A stretch of 43,124 nucleotides of DNA from a virus: the IMG/VR virus record IMGVR_UViG_3300042691_042807, positions 1-43,124 of that record; one strand, given 5' to 3'. This document shows positions 17,128-24,443 of the stretch, piece by piece. The notes beneath the pieces were generated by a model. That model was not told the DNA's origin, ran no database searches, and saw nothing but the letters and a program-made list of their open reading frames with translations. The stretch's first letter is position 1. Each line of letters opens with the position of its first letter. A program made the translations under genes and the position numbers.

Positions 17128-17592
17128 ATGTTTTCTAACAATTATAAAATCATATGGGAAAAATGGCATGATCCATTTGGTCAAGATATTGATGAAATAA
17201 AAGAAACTGATTATGATAATGAAATTGATGATATCCCATTCATTGAAGAAAAAGATCTTGAAGAAAACGAGAGCCAAAGTTCTCCTTTAATAAAAAAGAA
17301 ACCAATAAGAGTTATTGCATCACCAATGGGTTTGATTCCATATAATGAGCATACTGCTAGTGGTAAAATTTTTAATTTTTGGTTAGGACATTCAAACTTT
17401 GATATAACACAAGATATATGTAAAATTATTGAAACAACAGATGGAGTAGAAGTTCTAGATATTTTTACAAGATATAGATTTAGAATAGGCATTGGTAAAT
17501 GTTTTGGAGCAAGCGAAACTATGATTAGAATACAAGACAATATATATAGGTATTTAGATGAGCAAGACAAATGTCAATCCGGTACTGATTAA
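17128..17592 (+). CDS. conserved phage-type hypothetical protein
   Basis: 154 residues. The acidic first third (residues 18-50) is followed by a compact domain: VIASPMGLIPYNEHTASGKI, FNFWLGHSNFDIT, and DGVEVLDIFTRYRFRIGIGK. This last segment looks well conserved in character, but I cannot attach a function. It overlaps the ClpP-like gene by 35 bases. Confidence 0.62.
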   Translation: MFSNNYKIIWEKWHDPFGQDIDEIKETDYDNEIDDIPFIEEKDLEENESQSSPLIKKKPIRVIASPMGLIPYNEHTASGKIFNFWLGHSNFDITQDICKIIETTDGVEVLDIFTRYRFRIGIGKCFGASETMIRIQDNIYRYLDEQDKCQSGTD

Positions 17593-18238
17593 TCTAAATG
17601 ATATACATACATTTAATATAGATACTGAAAATAGAGAAATATATTTACATTCTCATATTAGTGATTCTGAAGAGCCCGGCGTAGATTATAGATCAGCAAT
17701 AACTTTTGAAAAAAATTTAAGATATCTAAATTTATTATCTTTAGATCCTATCTTAGTACATATGCATCTTCCTGGTGGAGATTGGCAAGATTGTTTAGGA
17801 ATATACGATAATATTAAAATTAGCAAAAGTAAAGTTTGTATTGTTGCGTATGCTAAAGTTGAATCTAGCAGTAGCGTTCTATTACAAGCGGCCGATCTCA
17901 GAATATTAAGTGCAAATACTAATTTTTTGGTTCATTATGGATCTCTAAGTATAGATAATGAACATAAAGCAGCTCTTAGTATGGTGCAATGGAGCGAAAA
18001 AGAAAGCGAGAAGATGATTGATATATTCACAGAAAGGTGTATGAATAGTAGGATTTGTAAAGAAAAAAATTGGAAAAGAATGATGGTACGAAAACATATT
18101 GTAACACAATTAGCAACAAAAAGAGATTGGATATTAACAGCAGAAGAAGCTGTTGATTATGGTTTTGCCGATGGTATTCTTGGTACTAAAAAATTTCCAA
18201 ATATAGAATATATTAAAAACTATATAAAAAAATTATAA
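17558..18238 (+). CDS. ClpP-like serine protease
   Basis: 226 residues with the ClpP/crotonase fold order: HMHLPGGDWQDCLGIYDNI (oxyanion-side glycines), AKVESSSSVLLQAAD with the nucleophile most likely Ser104, FLVHYG with His126, and TKRDWILTAEEAVDYGFADGIL with Asp190 in the place of the ClpP aspartate. All three catalytic positions are present. In a phage, the usual roles are head-maturation protease or modified host proteolysis. The gene is translationally coupled (TAATG) to the DeoC-like gene. Confidence 0.82.
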   Translation: MSKTNVNPVLINLNDIHTFNIDTENREIYLHSHISDSEEPGVDYRSAITFEKNLRYLNLLSLDPILVHMHLPGGDWQDCLGIYDNIKISKSKVCIVAYAKVESSSSVLLQAADLRILSANTNFLVHYGSLSIDNEHKAALSMVQWSEKESEKMIDIFTERCMNSRICKEKNWKRMMVRKHIVTQLATKRDWILTAEEAVDYGFADGILGTKKFPNIEYIKNYIKKL

Positions 18239-18897
18239 TGTATATAGATTACAAAATAACTGATCCAGACACAAATGAAGCAGAAACAAAAGAACTTGTA
18301 AAAGAATTGTGTTCTTTTAAGTTAGTTAATAGTATAACTGCTCCTCATTATTTATTAAAAAGTATCAAAAATACCATAGACACCAAAGACATAAGTCTTT
18401 CTTGTGTTATAGATTATCCACTAGGTTTTTCAGATCTAAGAACCAGACTAACTGCAATAGAGTCTGCGATTAAAATTGGTATTGATATGGTGGATATTGT
18501 TATGCCACAAAATTTAGCCGCAAATAGAAAATATGATAAAATTAGAGAAGATATAAAAAACTGTTTAGATATTTGTTCAAATAATAATATAGAACCTAGA
18601 TATATATTAGAATATAGAGTATTTGATCATCATTGTTTAAAAAAAATATGTGAAATATTAGATTCTTTTGGAATAAAAAAAGTGTTTCCTTCAACAGGAT
18701 ATTTTTTAGATAATTTAGCCGATAATTTAATAGCATCATCTTTTTTATATCAAAACTCTAAAGATCTAGAAATAATTTGTAGTGCTAATATATGGAATAA
18801 TAAACATTTTGAATTAATAAATAAGGCTAATATTTATGGTATTCGTATATCTTATATAGAAATATTAAGAAATTTTTTGAGTTATAATTTAAAATAA
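18238..18897 (+). CDS. DeoC-fold protein lacking catalytic lysines
   Basis: 219 residues, aligning with deoxyribose-phosphate aldolase (DeoC): IDYKITDPDTNEAE at the start, SCVIDYPLGFSDLRTRLTAIESAI, GIDMVDIVMP (the Asp102-type residue, here Asp83), and VFPSTGYF. The Schiff-base lysine (FVKTSTGF in DeoC) is Phe150 here and the second active-site lysine (VKASGG) is Ile180. It is therefore unlikely to be an aldolase; it may be a binding or scaffold protein built on a TIM barrel. It is coupled to the ClpP-like gene. Confidence 0.75.
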   Translation: MYIDYKITDPDTNEAETKELVKELCSFKLVNSITAPHYLLKSIKNTIDTKDISLSCVIDYPLGFSDLRTRLTAIESAIKIGIDMVDIVMPQNLAANRKYDKIREDIKNCLDICSNNNIEPRYILEYRVFDHHCLKKICEILDSFGIKKVFPSTGYFLDNLADNLIASSFLYQNSKDLEIICSANIWNNKHFELINKANIYGIRISYIEILRNFLSYNLK

Positions 18898-18900
18898 TTT

Positions 18901-18923
18901 GGTGTACTCTTAGATAGAGCATA
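18901..18923 (+). promoter_or_regulatory. RGTGTA element 1
   Basis: GGTGTACTCTTAGATAGAG lies 52 bases upstream of the structural gene at 18953. CTCT/AGAG around TAGAT can form a small hairpin. One of six similar elements in gaps between 18.9 and 28.5 kb; a candidate phage promoter or RNA element. Confidence 0.4.
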
Positions 18924-18952
18924 AACCTTTTTTATAGCTATGGAGATTTAAT

Positions 18953-19513
18953 ATGGCCACAGTTCAAATAGATGGTTCAACAGCAGTAACCAGTAGTTCA
19001 ACCAGAAATAATGGCGGTGCTGCTATTCAAACAGGATCAGCCGCTTCTGGTAAATTAGACAAAGTAAATGTTGGCTCCTATTATACTCGTTTAGGAGTTT
19101 TTGCATCAACACCAATTGATGGAACAGATACAAATGAAGCTAATAGTTCTGGCACTTTTGCTTATAATAACACTCGTCCAATAGCTAAGAGATATACAAC
19201 AACTCTTTCTGGCGTTAGCAACACAGTTCTTTTAAGTGGTGCGGCTAGACCAGGATTGAGACGTAAGGTTAATAAAACTGAAAGTACAACTAATAGGCTT
19301 GATACAACTCTAATTAGATCTGGTGGATTTAATATCTATACCGGTAAGTTTACAAATAACCAAACTGGTGCAGTTGTTAAACCAACAGTTCAAACAGATA
19401 GTTTTGGTCAGGATGATGCTGCAACACCAACATCAAGCGTTCCTGGCGAACTAACTTATACTCTTGGCGGCGCTCCTATTAATACAGAATATAAACCAAA
19501 GTATAATACATAA
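18953..19513 (+). CDS. probable abundant structural protein
   Basis: 186 residues, rich in Thr, Ser, Gly, Ala and Asn, with visibly higher G+C than its neighbours and a good GGAG site. No enzyme motif. The low-complexity N-terminus (TAVTSSSTRNNGGAA) and beta-prone body (FNIYTGKFTNNQTGAVV) fit a capsid-decoration, head or tail protein. It has its own upstream element and a strong downstream hairpin, so it is set apart as a monocistronic unit, as expected of a highly made virion protein. Exact role unknown. Confidence 0.6.
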   Translation: MATVQIDGSTAVTSSSTRNNGGAAIQTGSAASGKLDKVNVGSYYTRLGVFASTPIDGTDTNEANSSGTFAYNNTRPIAKRYTTTLSGVSNTVLLSGAARPGLRRKVNKTESTTNRLDTTLIRSGGFNIYTGKFTNNQTGAVVKPTVQTDSFGQDDAATPTSSVPGELTYTLGGAPINTEYKPKYNT

Positions 19514-19529
19514 TTATTTAATATAAATT

Positions 19530-19542
19530 AGTGTATCTAATA
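19530..19542 (+). promoter_or_regulatory. RGTGTA element 2
   Basis: AGTGTATCTAATA, with TTAG/CTAA able to pair around TGTAT. It lies between the structural gene and the strong hairpin at 19545-19577, 82 bases before the next start. Confidence 0.35.
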
Positions 19543-19544
19543 AC

Positions 19545-19590
19545 AGGGCCAATGATACTTTTGGTGTCATTGGCTCTGCTTATTATATCT
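19545..19590 (+). terminator. strong hairpin, likely rho-independent terminator
   Basis: Bases 19545-19559 pair with 19563-19577 over about 15 bp (two or three G-T wobbles) around a 3-base T loop; the arms are AGGGCCAATGATAC and GTGTCATTGGCTCT. The downstream stretch GCTTATTATATCTCTTTCTT is pyrimidine-rich rather than a clean T run. It would end or protect the structural-gene transcript. Confidence 0.75.
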
Positions 19591-19611
19591 CTTTCTTAGA
19601 AAGAATAGTAT

Positions 19612-19935
19612 ATGAATGAAAATATAACTCATTTTTGGCAATCCCTTTCAACAGTAAGTATTGGAGTTATAGTAACACTAGTTGGATTTTGGGTTGGTAT
19701 TGGTAGAAAGATTATTACCAGAGAAGAGATAGGAGAAATGATTAAAAATGAATCATCGTATTCACAAGATAGACAATTTATTATGGAAAGACTAGCAACG
19801 AATAAAGAAAATCAAGCATTAATAACGAATATGTTACAGCGTAATACGGAAGTAATGAATGAGTTAAAAATTCAAATTGCTACATTAGGTAAAACTCTTG
19901 AGGCACTAGAAGAGAGAATAGAAAGAGCTAAATAA
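19612..19935 (+). CDS. membrane-anchored coiled-coil protein
   Basis: 107 residues. One hydrophobic span (VSIGVIVTLVGFWVGIG, about residues 15-31) is followed by a basic stop and a long heptad-patterned helix (residues 45-107). The layout, a single N-terminal anchor plus coiled coil, is that of an i-spanin-like or similar lysis accessory protein, but no lipoprotein partner is evident. First gene of the membrane-protein island. Confidence 0.6.
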   Translation: MNENITHFWQSLSTVSIGVIVTLVGFWVGIGRKIITREEIGEMIKNESSYSQDRQFIMERLATNKENQALITNMLQRNTEVMNELKIQIATLGKTLEALEERIERAK

Positions 19936-19951
19936 TTTAATTTTTATTGAT

Positions 19952-19966
19952 GGTGTATATAATATA
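19952..19966 (+). promoter_or_regulatory. RGTGTA element 3
   Basis: GGTGTATATAATATA lies 32 bases upstream of the gene at 19984. The TATAAT embedded here is also a fair -10 box, but I see no matching -35. Confidence 0.4.
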
Positions 19967-19983
19967 TATTCTGGAGAAAAAAT

Positions 19984-20205
19984 ATGGCCAATGATATTCA
20001 ACTTGCAATTTCTGGAAATCCTATAAAAAATGGTAGTATCGTTTTTTCGTGCGGAATGACAGGCTATCCATCTGGAACTATAGTGAATAATAGTTTTGTT
20101 AAAAATACTCCAACCATAAATACTATTCAATCAAAATATGATTTAAGATTTGATGATCCTAGTTATTATTATGGTATTGGTAGTGGTTTAATAGTGGGCG
20201 GTTAA
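19984..20205 (+). CDS. small probable structural protein
   Basis: 73 residues starting ANDIQLAISGNPIKNGSIVF, rich in Gly, Ser and Asn, with a predicted beta pattern and a GSGLIVGG end. GGAG lies 11 bases before the ATG. It is one base upstream of a jelly-roll-like protein, suggesting a small tail, neck or fibre component. Unrecognised family. Confidence 0.6.
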   Translation: MANDIQLAISGNPIKNGSIVFSCGMTGYPSGTIVNNSFVKNTPTINTIQSKYDLRFDDPSYYYGIGSGLIVGG

Positions 20206-20206
20206 A

Positions 20207-20794
20207 ATGCCAATACTCAGAATAGATCAATTTCCAGACGGAAGTGGTGCTGTAAGTAATGATGATCTTATATTATTTTTGGATAACCCAAGTGGTTCTT
20301 CAACGACTAAATATATGAAGATTTCTGATATGGCCGGTGCTACATATAAACATTATGGATCTTTTTATGATACCACTATTCAAACAAATGTTAATGTTTC
20401 TGGAATAAATACTATAAAAATTAATAGTACAAATATTTCTAGTGGAATTAGTATTGCTAGTGGAACACGACTTTTATTTGCTAATAGTGGAATATATAAT
20501 ATACAATTTTCAGCACAAATAGAAAAAACTGATGGCGGAGATGACACTATAGAGATATGGTTGTCTAAAAATGGTTCTGGAGTAGCCGATTCTAATACTT
20601 CCATCACGCTACATCAACAAGATGCAAAAACGGTTGCCGCATGGAATTTTCTAGTGTCTGCTAATTCTAATGATTATTATGAATTAAAATGGTATTCTAC
20701 AGACCCAGGTCTAATAATACTTGCTCAATCAGGATTAACTAATCCTAATAGGCCAGAAATACCATCTATTATATTAACAGCAGTACAGGTTTAA
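20207..20794 (+). CDS. phage structural protein with C1q/jelly-roll-like domain
   Basis: 195 residues. The N-terminus (LRIDQFPDGSGAVSNDDLILFL) is the kind of attachment segment seen on phage fibres. Residues about 65-195 look like a C1q/TNF-type beta sandwich: TIKINSTNISSGISIASG, GIYNIQFSAQIEK, TIEIWLSKNGSG, AWNFLVSANSNDYYELKWY. Such domains occur on receptor-binding or decoration proteins. Probably a virion surface protein. Confidence 0.7.
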   Translation: MPILRIDQFPDGSGAVSNDDLILFLDNPSGSSTTKYMKISDMAGATYKHYGSFYDTTIQTNVNVSGINTIKINSTNISSGISIASGTRLLFANSGIYNIQFSAQIEKTDGGDDTIEIWLSKNGSGVADSNTSITLHQQDAKTVAAWNFLVSANSNDYYELKWYSTDPGLIILAQSGLTNPNRPEIPSIILTAVQV

Positions 20795-20798
20795 TTAA

Positions 20799-20822
20799 GG
20801 TGTATTCTAATTTATTAGAATA
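20799..20822 (+). promoter_or_regulatory. RGTGTA element 4 with perfect inverted repeat
   Basis: GGTGTAT runs into TATTCTAA/TTAGAATA (20803-20810 and 20815-20822), a perfect 8-bp inverted repeat with a TTTA loop, followed by a T-rich stretch. It could be a weak terminator of the upstream gene, an operator, or a 5' UTR hairpin for the gene at 20847. Confidence 0.45.
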
Positions 20823-20846
20823 TTGTCTTTATATTTGGAGATATAA

Positions 20847-21185
20847 ATGATTAAACCTGGATATAGAACTAGCGAATTTTGGTTTACACTAGTTAGTTTT
20901 TTATTTAGTGGATTATATTTATTAGGTATTATTAATGATAATGGTCAGAAAGAAGATCTGATAAGAGATGTTAGTCATGGCGTAGAATCAGCTATATTAA
21001 TTGGTGGTCAATTAGCTATTTTATGGAAATATATTAATAGTAGAAAACAAATTAAACAAACTTGGTGGAGCACAGCAAGTCCAGAAGAAAGAATAGAAGC
21101 GAATATTAAAAATAGTAAAGGTACTAAAAATGAATCTGTCAGAAGCACTAAAACCAGAGCTAGAAAATCTAGTAAAAGAAAGTAA
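20847..21185 (+). CDS. holin-like membrane protein
   Basis: 112 residues. Two hydrophobic segments (FWFTLVSFLFSGLYLLGII, about 11-29, and AILIGGQLAILWKYI, about 49-63) are followed by a basic hydrophilic tail (RSTKTRARKSSKRK). The YRTSEFWFTLVS opening and the two-span, charged-tail architecture are those of small phage holins. GGAG lies before the ATG. The last 56 bases overlap the next gene. Holin assignment is by topology only. Confidence 0.6.
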   Translation: MIKPGYRTSEFWFTLVSFLFSGLYLLGIINDNGQKEDLIRDVSHGVESAILIGGQLAILWKYINSRKQIKQTWWSTASPEERIEANIKNSKGTKNESVRSTKTRARKSSKRK

Positions 21186-21516
21186 AAAATCTTTAGGAGA
21201 AGTTAAATCTGTAGCTATTGCTCAAGCATGGAAAATATTACAGTTAACAATTGCTGCACTTATACAAAAGATAGAAGTATTAGGTGATGGAGTACCAGGA
21301 AAAACTAAAAAAGAAATAGCCATGGATCTATTAAGTAGATTCTATGATAGTGTTTTTATTATCATAGATATTCCTTTTGTTGCTCCTATTTTTGAGTCTA
21401 TTATACATAAGTATGTGAAAATATTTCTTATGATACTTGTTGGATCAACCATAGATGCTATGGTAACAACTTTTAAAGAATTAGGGATTTTTAATAAACC
21501 ATCAATTAATACTTAA
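21130..21516 (+). CDS. membrane-associated hypothetical protein
   Basis: 128 residues: an amphipathic N-terminal helix (residues 1-50), then hydrophobic stretches SVFIIIDIPFVAPIFE (about 75-90) and YVKIFLMILVGSTIDAMV (about 94-111). AAAGG precedes the start, which lies inside the previous gene. It may act with the holin-like protein (holin/antiholin pair is one possibility). Family not recognised. Confidence 0.55.
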   Translation: MNLSEALKPELENLVKESKKSLGEVKSVAIAQAWKILQLTIAALIQKIEVLGDGVPGKTKKEIAMDLLSRFYDSVFIIIDIPFVAPIFESIIHKYVKIFLMILVGSTIDAMVTTFKELGIFNKPSINT

Positions 21517-21530
21517 AGGAAAATAATACT

Positions 21531-21911
21531 ATGAATTATACTGAAACCTTTGATCAATTTGCTAGCAGACTCAGTGGAACAGATCTTGCATTATATGCTG
21601 GAGCAGGATTAATTCTGTGGGTTTTGTTTAAAGATAAATTAAGTCCAGTTCAACAATTTCTTAGTCCATTCTTTGAAAAACTAAAAAATTCTACAGCTAT
21701 TAAACCAAATACTTCTAATCTTATCACAATTCCTACTGTTAAGCCAAATGTACAAAAAGAAGATATATTTTTTAAGTTAATAGCATCATGGAAACAAACA
21801 AGAGACTTGGCATCAGAATGTGGATGCGTAGCAGCAGTTAAGGCTGCTGATGAAATGTTTCCTTATTTAAGTCCTGTAGTATGTACAAAAGAAGAGGTTA
21901 AACCACTATGA
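21531..21911 (+). CDS. single-span membrane protein
   Basis: 126 residues. A span at about 21-38 (LALYAGAGLILWVLF) and a C-terminal soluble domain with paired cysteines (SECGCVAAVKAADEMFPY). AAAGGAAAA precedes the ATG and it overlaps the next gene by four bases. Part of the membrane-protein series before the papain-like peptidase; function unknown. Confidence 0.58.
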   Translation: MNYTETFDQFASRLSGTDLALYAGAGLILWVLFKDKLSPVQQFLSPFFEKLKNSTAIKPNTSNLITIPTVKPNVQKEDIFFKLIASWKQTRDLASECGCVAAVKAADEMFPYLSPVVCTKEEVKPL

Positions 21912-22408
21912 ATTTAAAAATATTATTGTTATTAATAGGATCAGTATTATTAGGAATTGGTATACTTAAACCAAATATTAATTTATTAAATAATCCTAAT
22001 CCATCTCCAGCGGTAATTGTAGATGGTTCAGATTTATCAGAACCAACAGATGAAAAACTTAAATCAAGGGCTAAAGATGTTATTAAAGCATTATCTAGTA
22101 ATAATGATAGAAAAACAGACGGTAAGAGATTAGCTAGTTTATATTCTGATCTTGCTAATTTAGTTTCTCTTGATGGCGAAGATCAAGTTATTAAAAATAC
22201 AGAAGAAATTAGACAAGCTAATAAATTAGTTGGTTTAATGCTACGTTTAGATATTAAGGGTAAATATGAAGACTTACCTGAAGCAGCACAAGCTTTGATG
22301 TTAGAAGCCATTGGAGACGATCAAGTTTTATTAAGCACACAATTAAGGGCTAAAGCAGTAGATGGTTTTAAGGCTTTAGCATGGTCATGTTATGAAGGAA
22401 GTAAATAA
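21908..22408 (+). CDS. exported or membrane-anchored helical protein
   Basis: 166 residues. LKILLLLIGSVLLGIGIL at the N-terminus is a signal anchor; the rest (about 35-166) is hydrophilic and helical (KSRAKDVIKALSSNN, RLASLYSDLANLV) and would lie outside the cytoplasm. No lipobox is visible. Its one-base overlap with the peptidase gene (TAATG) suggests tightly linked expression, possibly as partner or inhibitor. Confidence 0.6.
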   Translation: MNLKILLLLIGSVLLGIGILKPNINLLNNPNPSPAVIVDGSDLSEPTDEKLKSRAKDVIKALSSNNDRKTDGKRLASLYSDLANLVSLDGEDQVIKNTEEIRQANKLVGLMLRLDIKGKYEDLPEAAQALMLEAIGDDQVLLSTQLRAKAVDGFKALAWSCYEGSK

Positions 22409-23337
22409 TGCCAAGATATTCTCCAGAAGAACTATATAATAATTATAAAAAAGGATACAGTGGTTGTTTATGGGAACAACACGTATTCGACCATTTAATG
22501 GAAATTAGTAAATATCCATTATTTGGCGATGCAATAGGAAAAAGATTTGTTAATAGCGGAAAAGGTAAACTGTCTACTCCTTTTAAAAGCGTATTAAAAT
22601 TTGATAAAAGAGCTTATGAAGAAAGACAAACTACTGGTGATTGTGTAAGCCATGGAACAAGAAATGCATGCGATATTAGTAGAGCAGTAGAAATAGATAT
22701 TAATGGAGAAAAAGAAGCATGGATAGCAAGAGGAGCAACAGAAGCTATTTATGGAGCCAGAGGTCATGGTGGTCAAGGAATGAGTTGTGCTAGAGCGGCA
22801 GAATTTGTTAGTAAAAATGGCGGAATAGTATTAAGACAAAACTATAAAGGTGTCGCTGATTTTACCAAGTATAATGGAAATCTTGGTGCCGGTTGGGGAG
22901 GAAGAGGATTACCTGATCCTGTTATAGATTTAGCTAATGATCACCAAATCAAAACCGTAAGCCTTATTAATACAATAGAAGAAGCTAGAGATGCTTTAGC
23001 TAATGGTTATGGTTTAGCCGTATGTTCTAATTATGGCTTTAGTAATAAAAGAGATAAAAAAGGCATATCAAATGTTAGTGGTAACTGGGCTCATTGTATG
23101 GCTTGGATAGCCTGTGATGATACTGGTAGCGAACCATTATTTTTAGTACAAAATAGTTGGGGTAAGTGGAATGATGGTGGACATCCGGATTGGGGTCCAA
23201 TACCAGACGGCTCTTTTCTTATACGAGCAGATGCTGCTGCTGGAATGTTAGCAGCAAATGGTAGTTATGCTTTTAGTAATTTTGATGGATTTCCTGTTCA
23301 AAAACTTCCTTCATATGGTTTTGAGGATTATTTATGA
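22408..23337 (+). CDS. papain-like (C1 family) cysteine peptidase
   Basis: 309 residues. The papain triad is visible in order: Cys79 in TTGDCVSHG, His229 in GNWAHCMAWIA, Asn249 in LVQNSWGKWND, with Gln74 a likely oxyanion residue. GYGLAVCSNYGF lies in the expected strand. There is no signal peptide, so it would act in the cytoplasm or be carried in the virion; an N-terminal 70-residue extension is not a classic propeptide. The surrounding genes are membrane proteins. Possible roles: virion protein processing, host protein cleavage, or lysis. Confidence 0.85.
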   Translation: MPRYSPEELYNNYKKGYSGCLWEQHVFDHLMEISKYPLFGDAIGKRFVNSGKGKLSTPFKSVLKFDKRAYEERQTTGDCVSHGTRNACDISRAVEIDINGEKEAWIARGATEAIYGARGHGGQGMSCARAAEFVSKNGGIVLRQNYKGVADFTKYNGNLGAGWGGRGLPDPVIDLANDHQIKTVSLINTIEEARDALANGYGLAVCSNYGFSNKRDKKGISNVSGNWAHCMAWIACDDTGSEPLFLVQNSWGKWNDGGHPDWGPIPDGSFLIRADAAAGMLAANGSYAFSNFDGFPVQKLPSYGFEDYL

Positions 23338-23498
23338 GAATTATTGATAAGATTGCTATGAATAGATTAATCGGTATTATAAGTAATTTTATATTAGGAT
23401 TAATCAAAATTTTTGCACCAAAAGCTGTTGATGATATAGAAATTCCAAAACCAGTAAAACGCAAAAAAATATTACCATGGAGAAATAAAGATGAATAA
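23334..23498 (+). CDS. 54-residue amphipathic/membrane protein
   Basis: ATG 23334 overlaps the peptidase stop (ATGA); the frame ends at TAA 23496-23498, overlapping the next start. MRIIDKIAMNRLIGIISNFILGLIKIF forms an amphipathic or membrane helix, then a basic tail (KPVKRKKILPWRNKDE). Coupling on both sides makes it credible. Unknown function. Confidence 0.55.
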   Translation: MRIIDKIAMNRLIGIISNFILGLIKIFAPKAVDDIEIPKPVKRKKILPWRNKDE

Positions 23499-23808
23499 AT
23501 TTTTTGGATTATTATTAATTGCTTCAATTTTTTCTTTTGGTTCATATAAATATACTGGGTCAACAACAGCAGCAGTAACTTTAGCTGGCGGTATTATAAA
23601 AGCACAGCATGTTAATATTGATAAAAAGTATAAAAGAAAAGATTGTCCAGTTTGCAAAGGTAAAGGATACTATATTAGTGGAGATGGAATTAGTAAAGTA
23701 GATTGTGGATATTGTGAACCAGAAACAAATAATGCAAAAGTAGTAACACATCCTGGTCCATATATTACTGGAACCTGTTCATCAAATAACTGTAGAACTA
23801 TTAAATAA
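23491..23808 (+). CDS. exported zinc-finger (DnaJ-type CxxCxGxG) protein
   Basis: 105 residues. NKFFGLLLIASIFSFGSYKY is an N-terminal signal or anchor. A cysteine-rich module follows: CPVCKGKGYYISGDGISKVDCGYCEP, split as CPVCKGKG and CGYC, resembling the DnaJ central zinc finger. The C-terminus has two more Cys (GTCSSNNC). An exported zinc finger next to a cysteine peptidase is unusual. Function unknown. Confidence 0.65.
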   Translation: MNKFFGLLLIASIFSFGSYKYTGSTTAAVTLAGGIIKAQHVNIDKKYKRKDCPVCKGKGYYISGDGISKVDCGYCEPETNNAKVVTHPGPYITGTCSSNNCRTIK

Positions 23809-24023
23809 TGATAACTATTAATTTAACACAATATCTTATTAAAATTTATGGAGATAATATTGATAATATAATTAATGAAGATCTTATTAATATATTAGAT
23901 ACTAAACAATATCCAAGAGAAATTTTAGAAGAACTAGAAACTAATCAAGAAATAAAAAATATAGAAATATTTACTGTAGATGGAGAAACTTTACTATTAA
24001 ATAGTCAAAAAGAAATCGAATAA
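23808..24023 (+). CDS. small acidic hypothetical protein
   Basis: 71 residues, Ile/Asn/Glu-rich, soluble. TAATG coupling to the zinc-finger gene. No motif recognised. Confidence 0.55.
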   Translation: MITINLTQYLIKIYGDNIDNIINEDLINILDTKQYPREILEELETNQEIKNIEIFTVDGETLLLNSQKEIE

Positions 24024-24029
24024 AGCAAT

Positions 24030-24044
24030 AGTGTATTTAAATTA
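24030..24044 (+). promoter_or_regulatory. RGTGTA element 5
   Basis: AGTGTATTTAAATTATA lies 27 bases upstream of the gene at 24057, in a 33-base gap. Same core as the other elements. Confidence 0.38.
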
Positions 24045-24056
24045 TAAAGGTAATAT

Positions 24057-24443
24057 ATGAAAGAAAAATTAGAAAAAATAGCACAAAAAGTTCTTGATCA
24101 AGCAAACATACCAAAAGATGAAAACTATGGTAGTGTTATAGCTATTTTAATGGTCATTAGTATAATTTTAACTTGTATTAGAGTTCTACAAGAATGTAGA
24201 AAAAGTAAAGATAGTAGTTTATCTCAATCTCAACTAGGAGATTCTTATGGTCAAGAAATTAGATTACTGGGCAAAAAAAGAGGAATGTTTACTAAATTAA
24301 GATTGCGTAAAATTATAAAAAGAAATCTTAGTCCGGATCAATATAATACATATGGTGAAAACTTATTAAATAGTATTCTATCAATAGGAGAAAATATCAC
24401 GGATGATGAAACAATAACTTTACTGGAGGCAGCAAATGTTTAA
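24057..24443 (+). CDS. single-span membrane protein
   Basis: 128 residues. The span VIAILMVISIILTCIRVL (about 27-44) is followed by a basic cytoplasm-type domain (RLLGKKRGMFTKLRLRKIIKR). GGTAA lies before the ATG. It overlaps the next gene by 8 bases. Unknown family. Confidence 0.6.
   Translation: MKEKLEKIAQKVLDQANIPKDENYGSVIAILMVISIILTCIRVLQECRKSKDSSLSQSQLGDSYGQEIRLLGKKRGMFTKLRLRKIIKRNLSPDQYNTYGENLLNSILSIGENITDDETITLLEAANV

Noticed and set aside
20803-20845. Strong terminator after the jelly-roll protein gene
   Set aside because: The 8-bp stem is almost all A-T, so I kept it only as a possible operator or weak hairpin.
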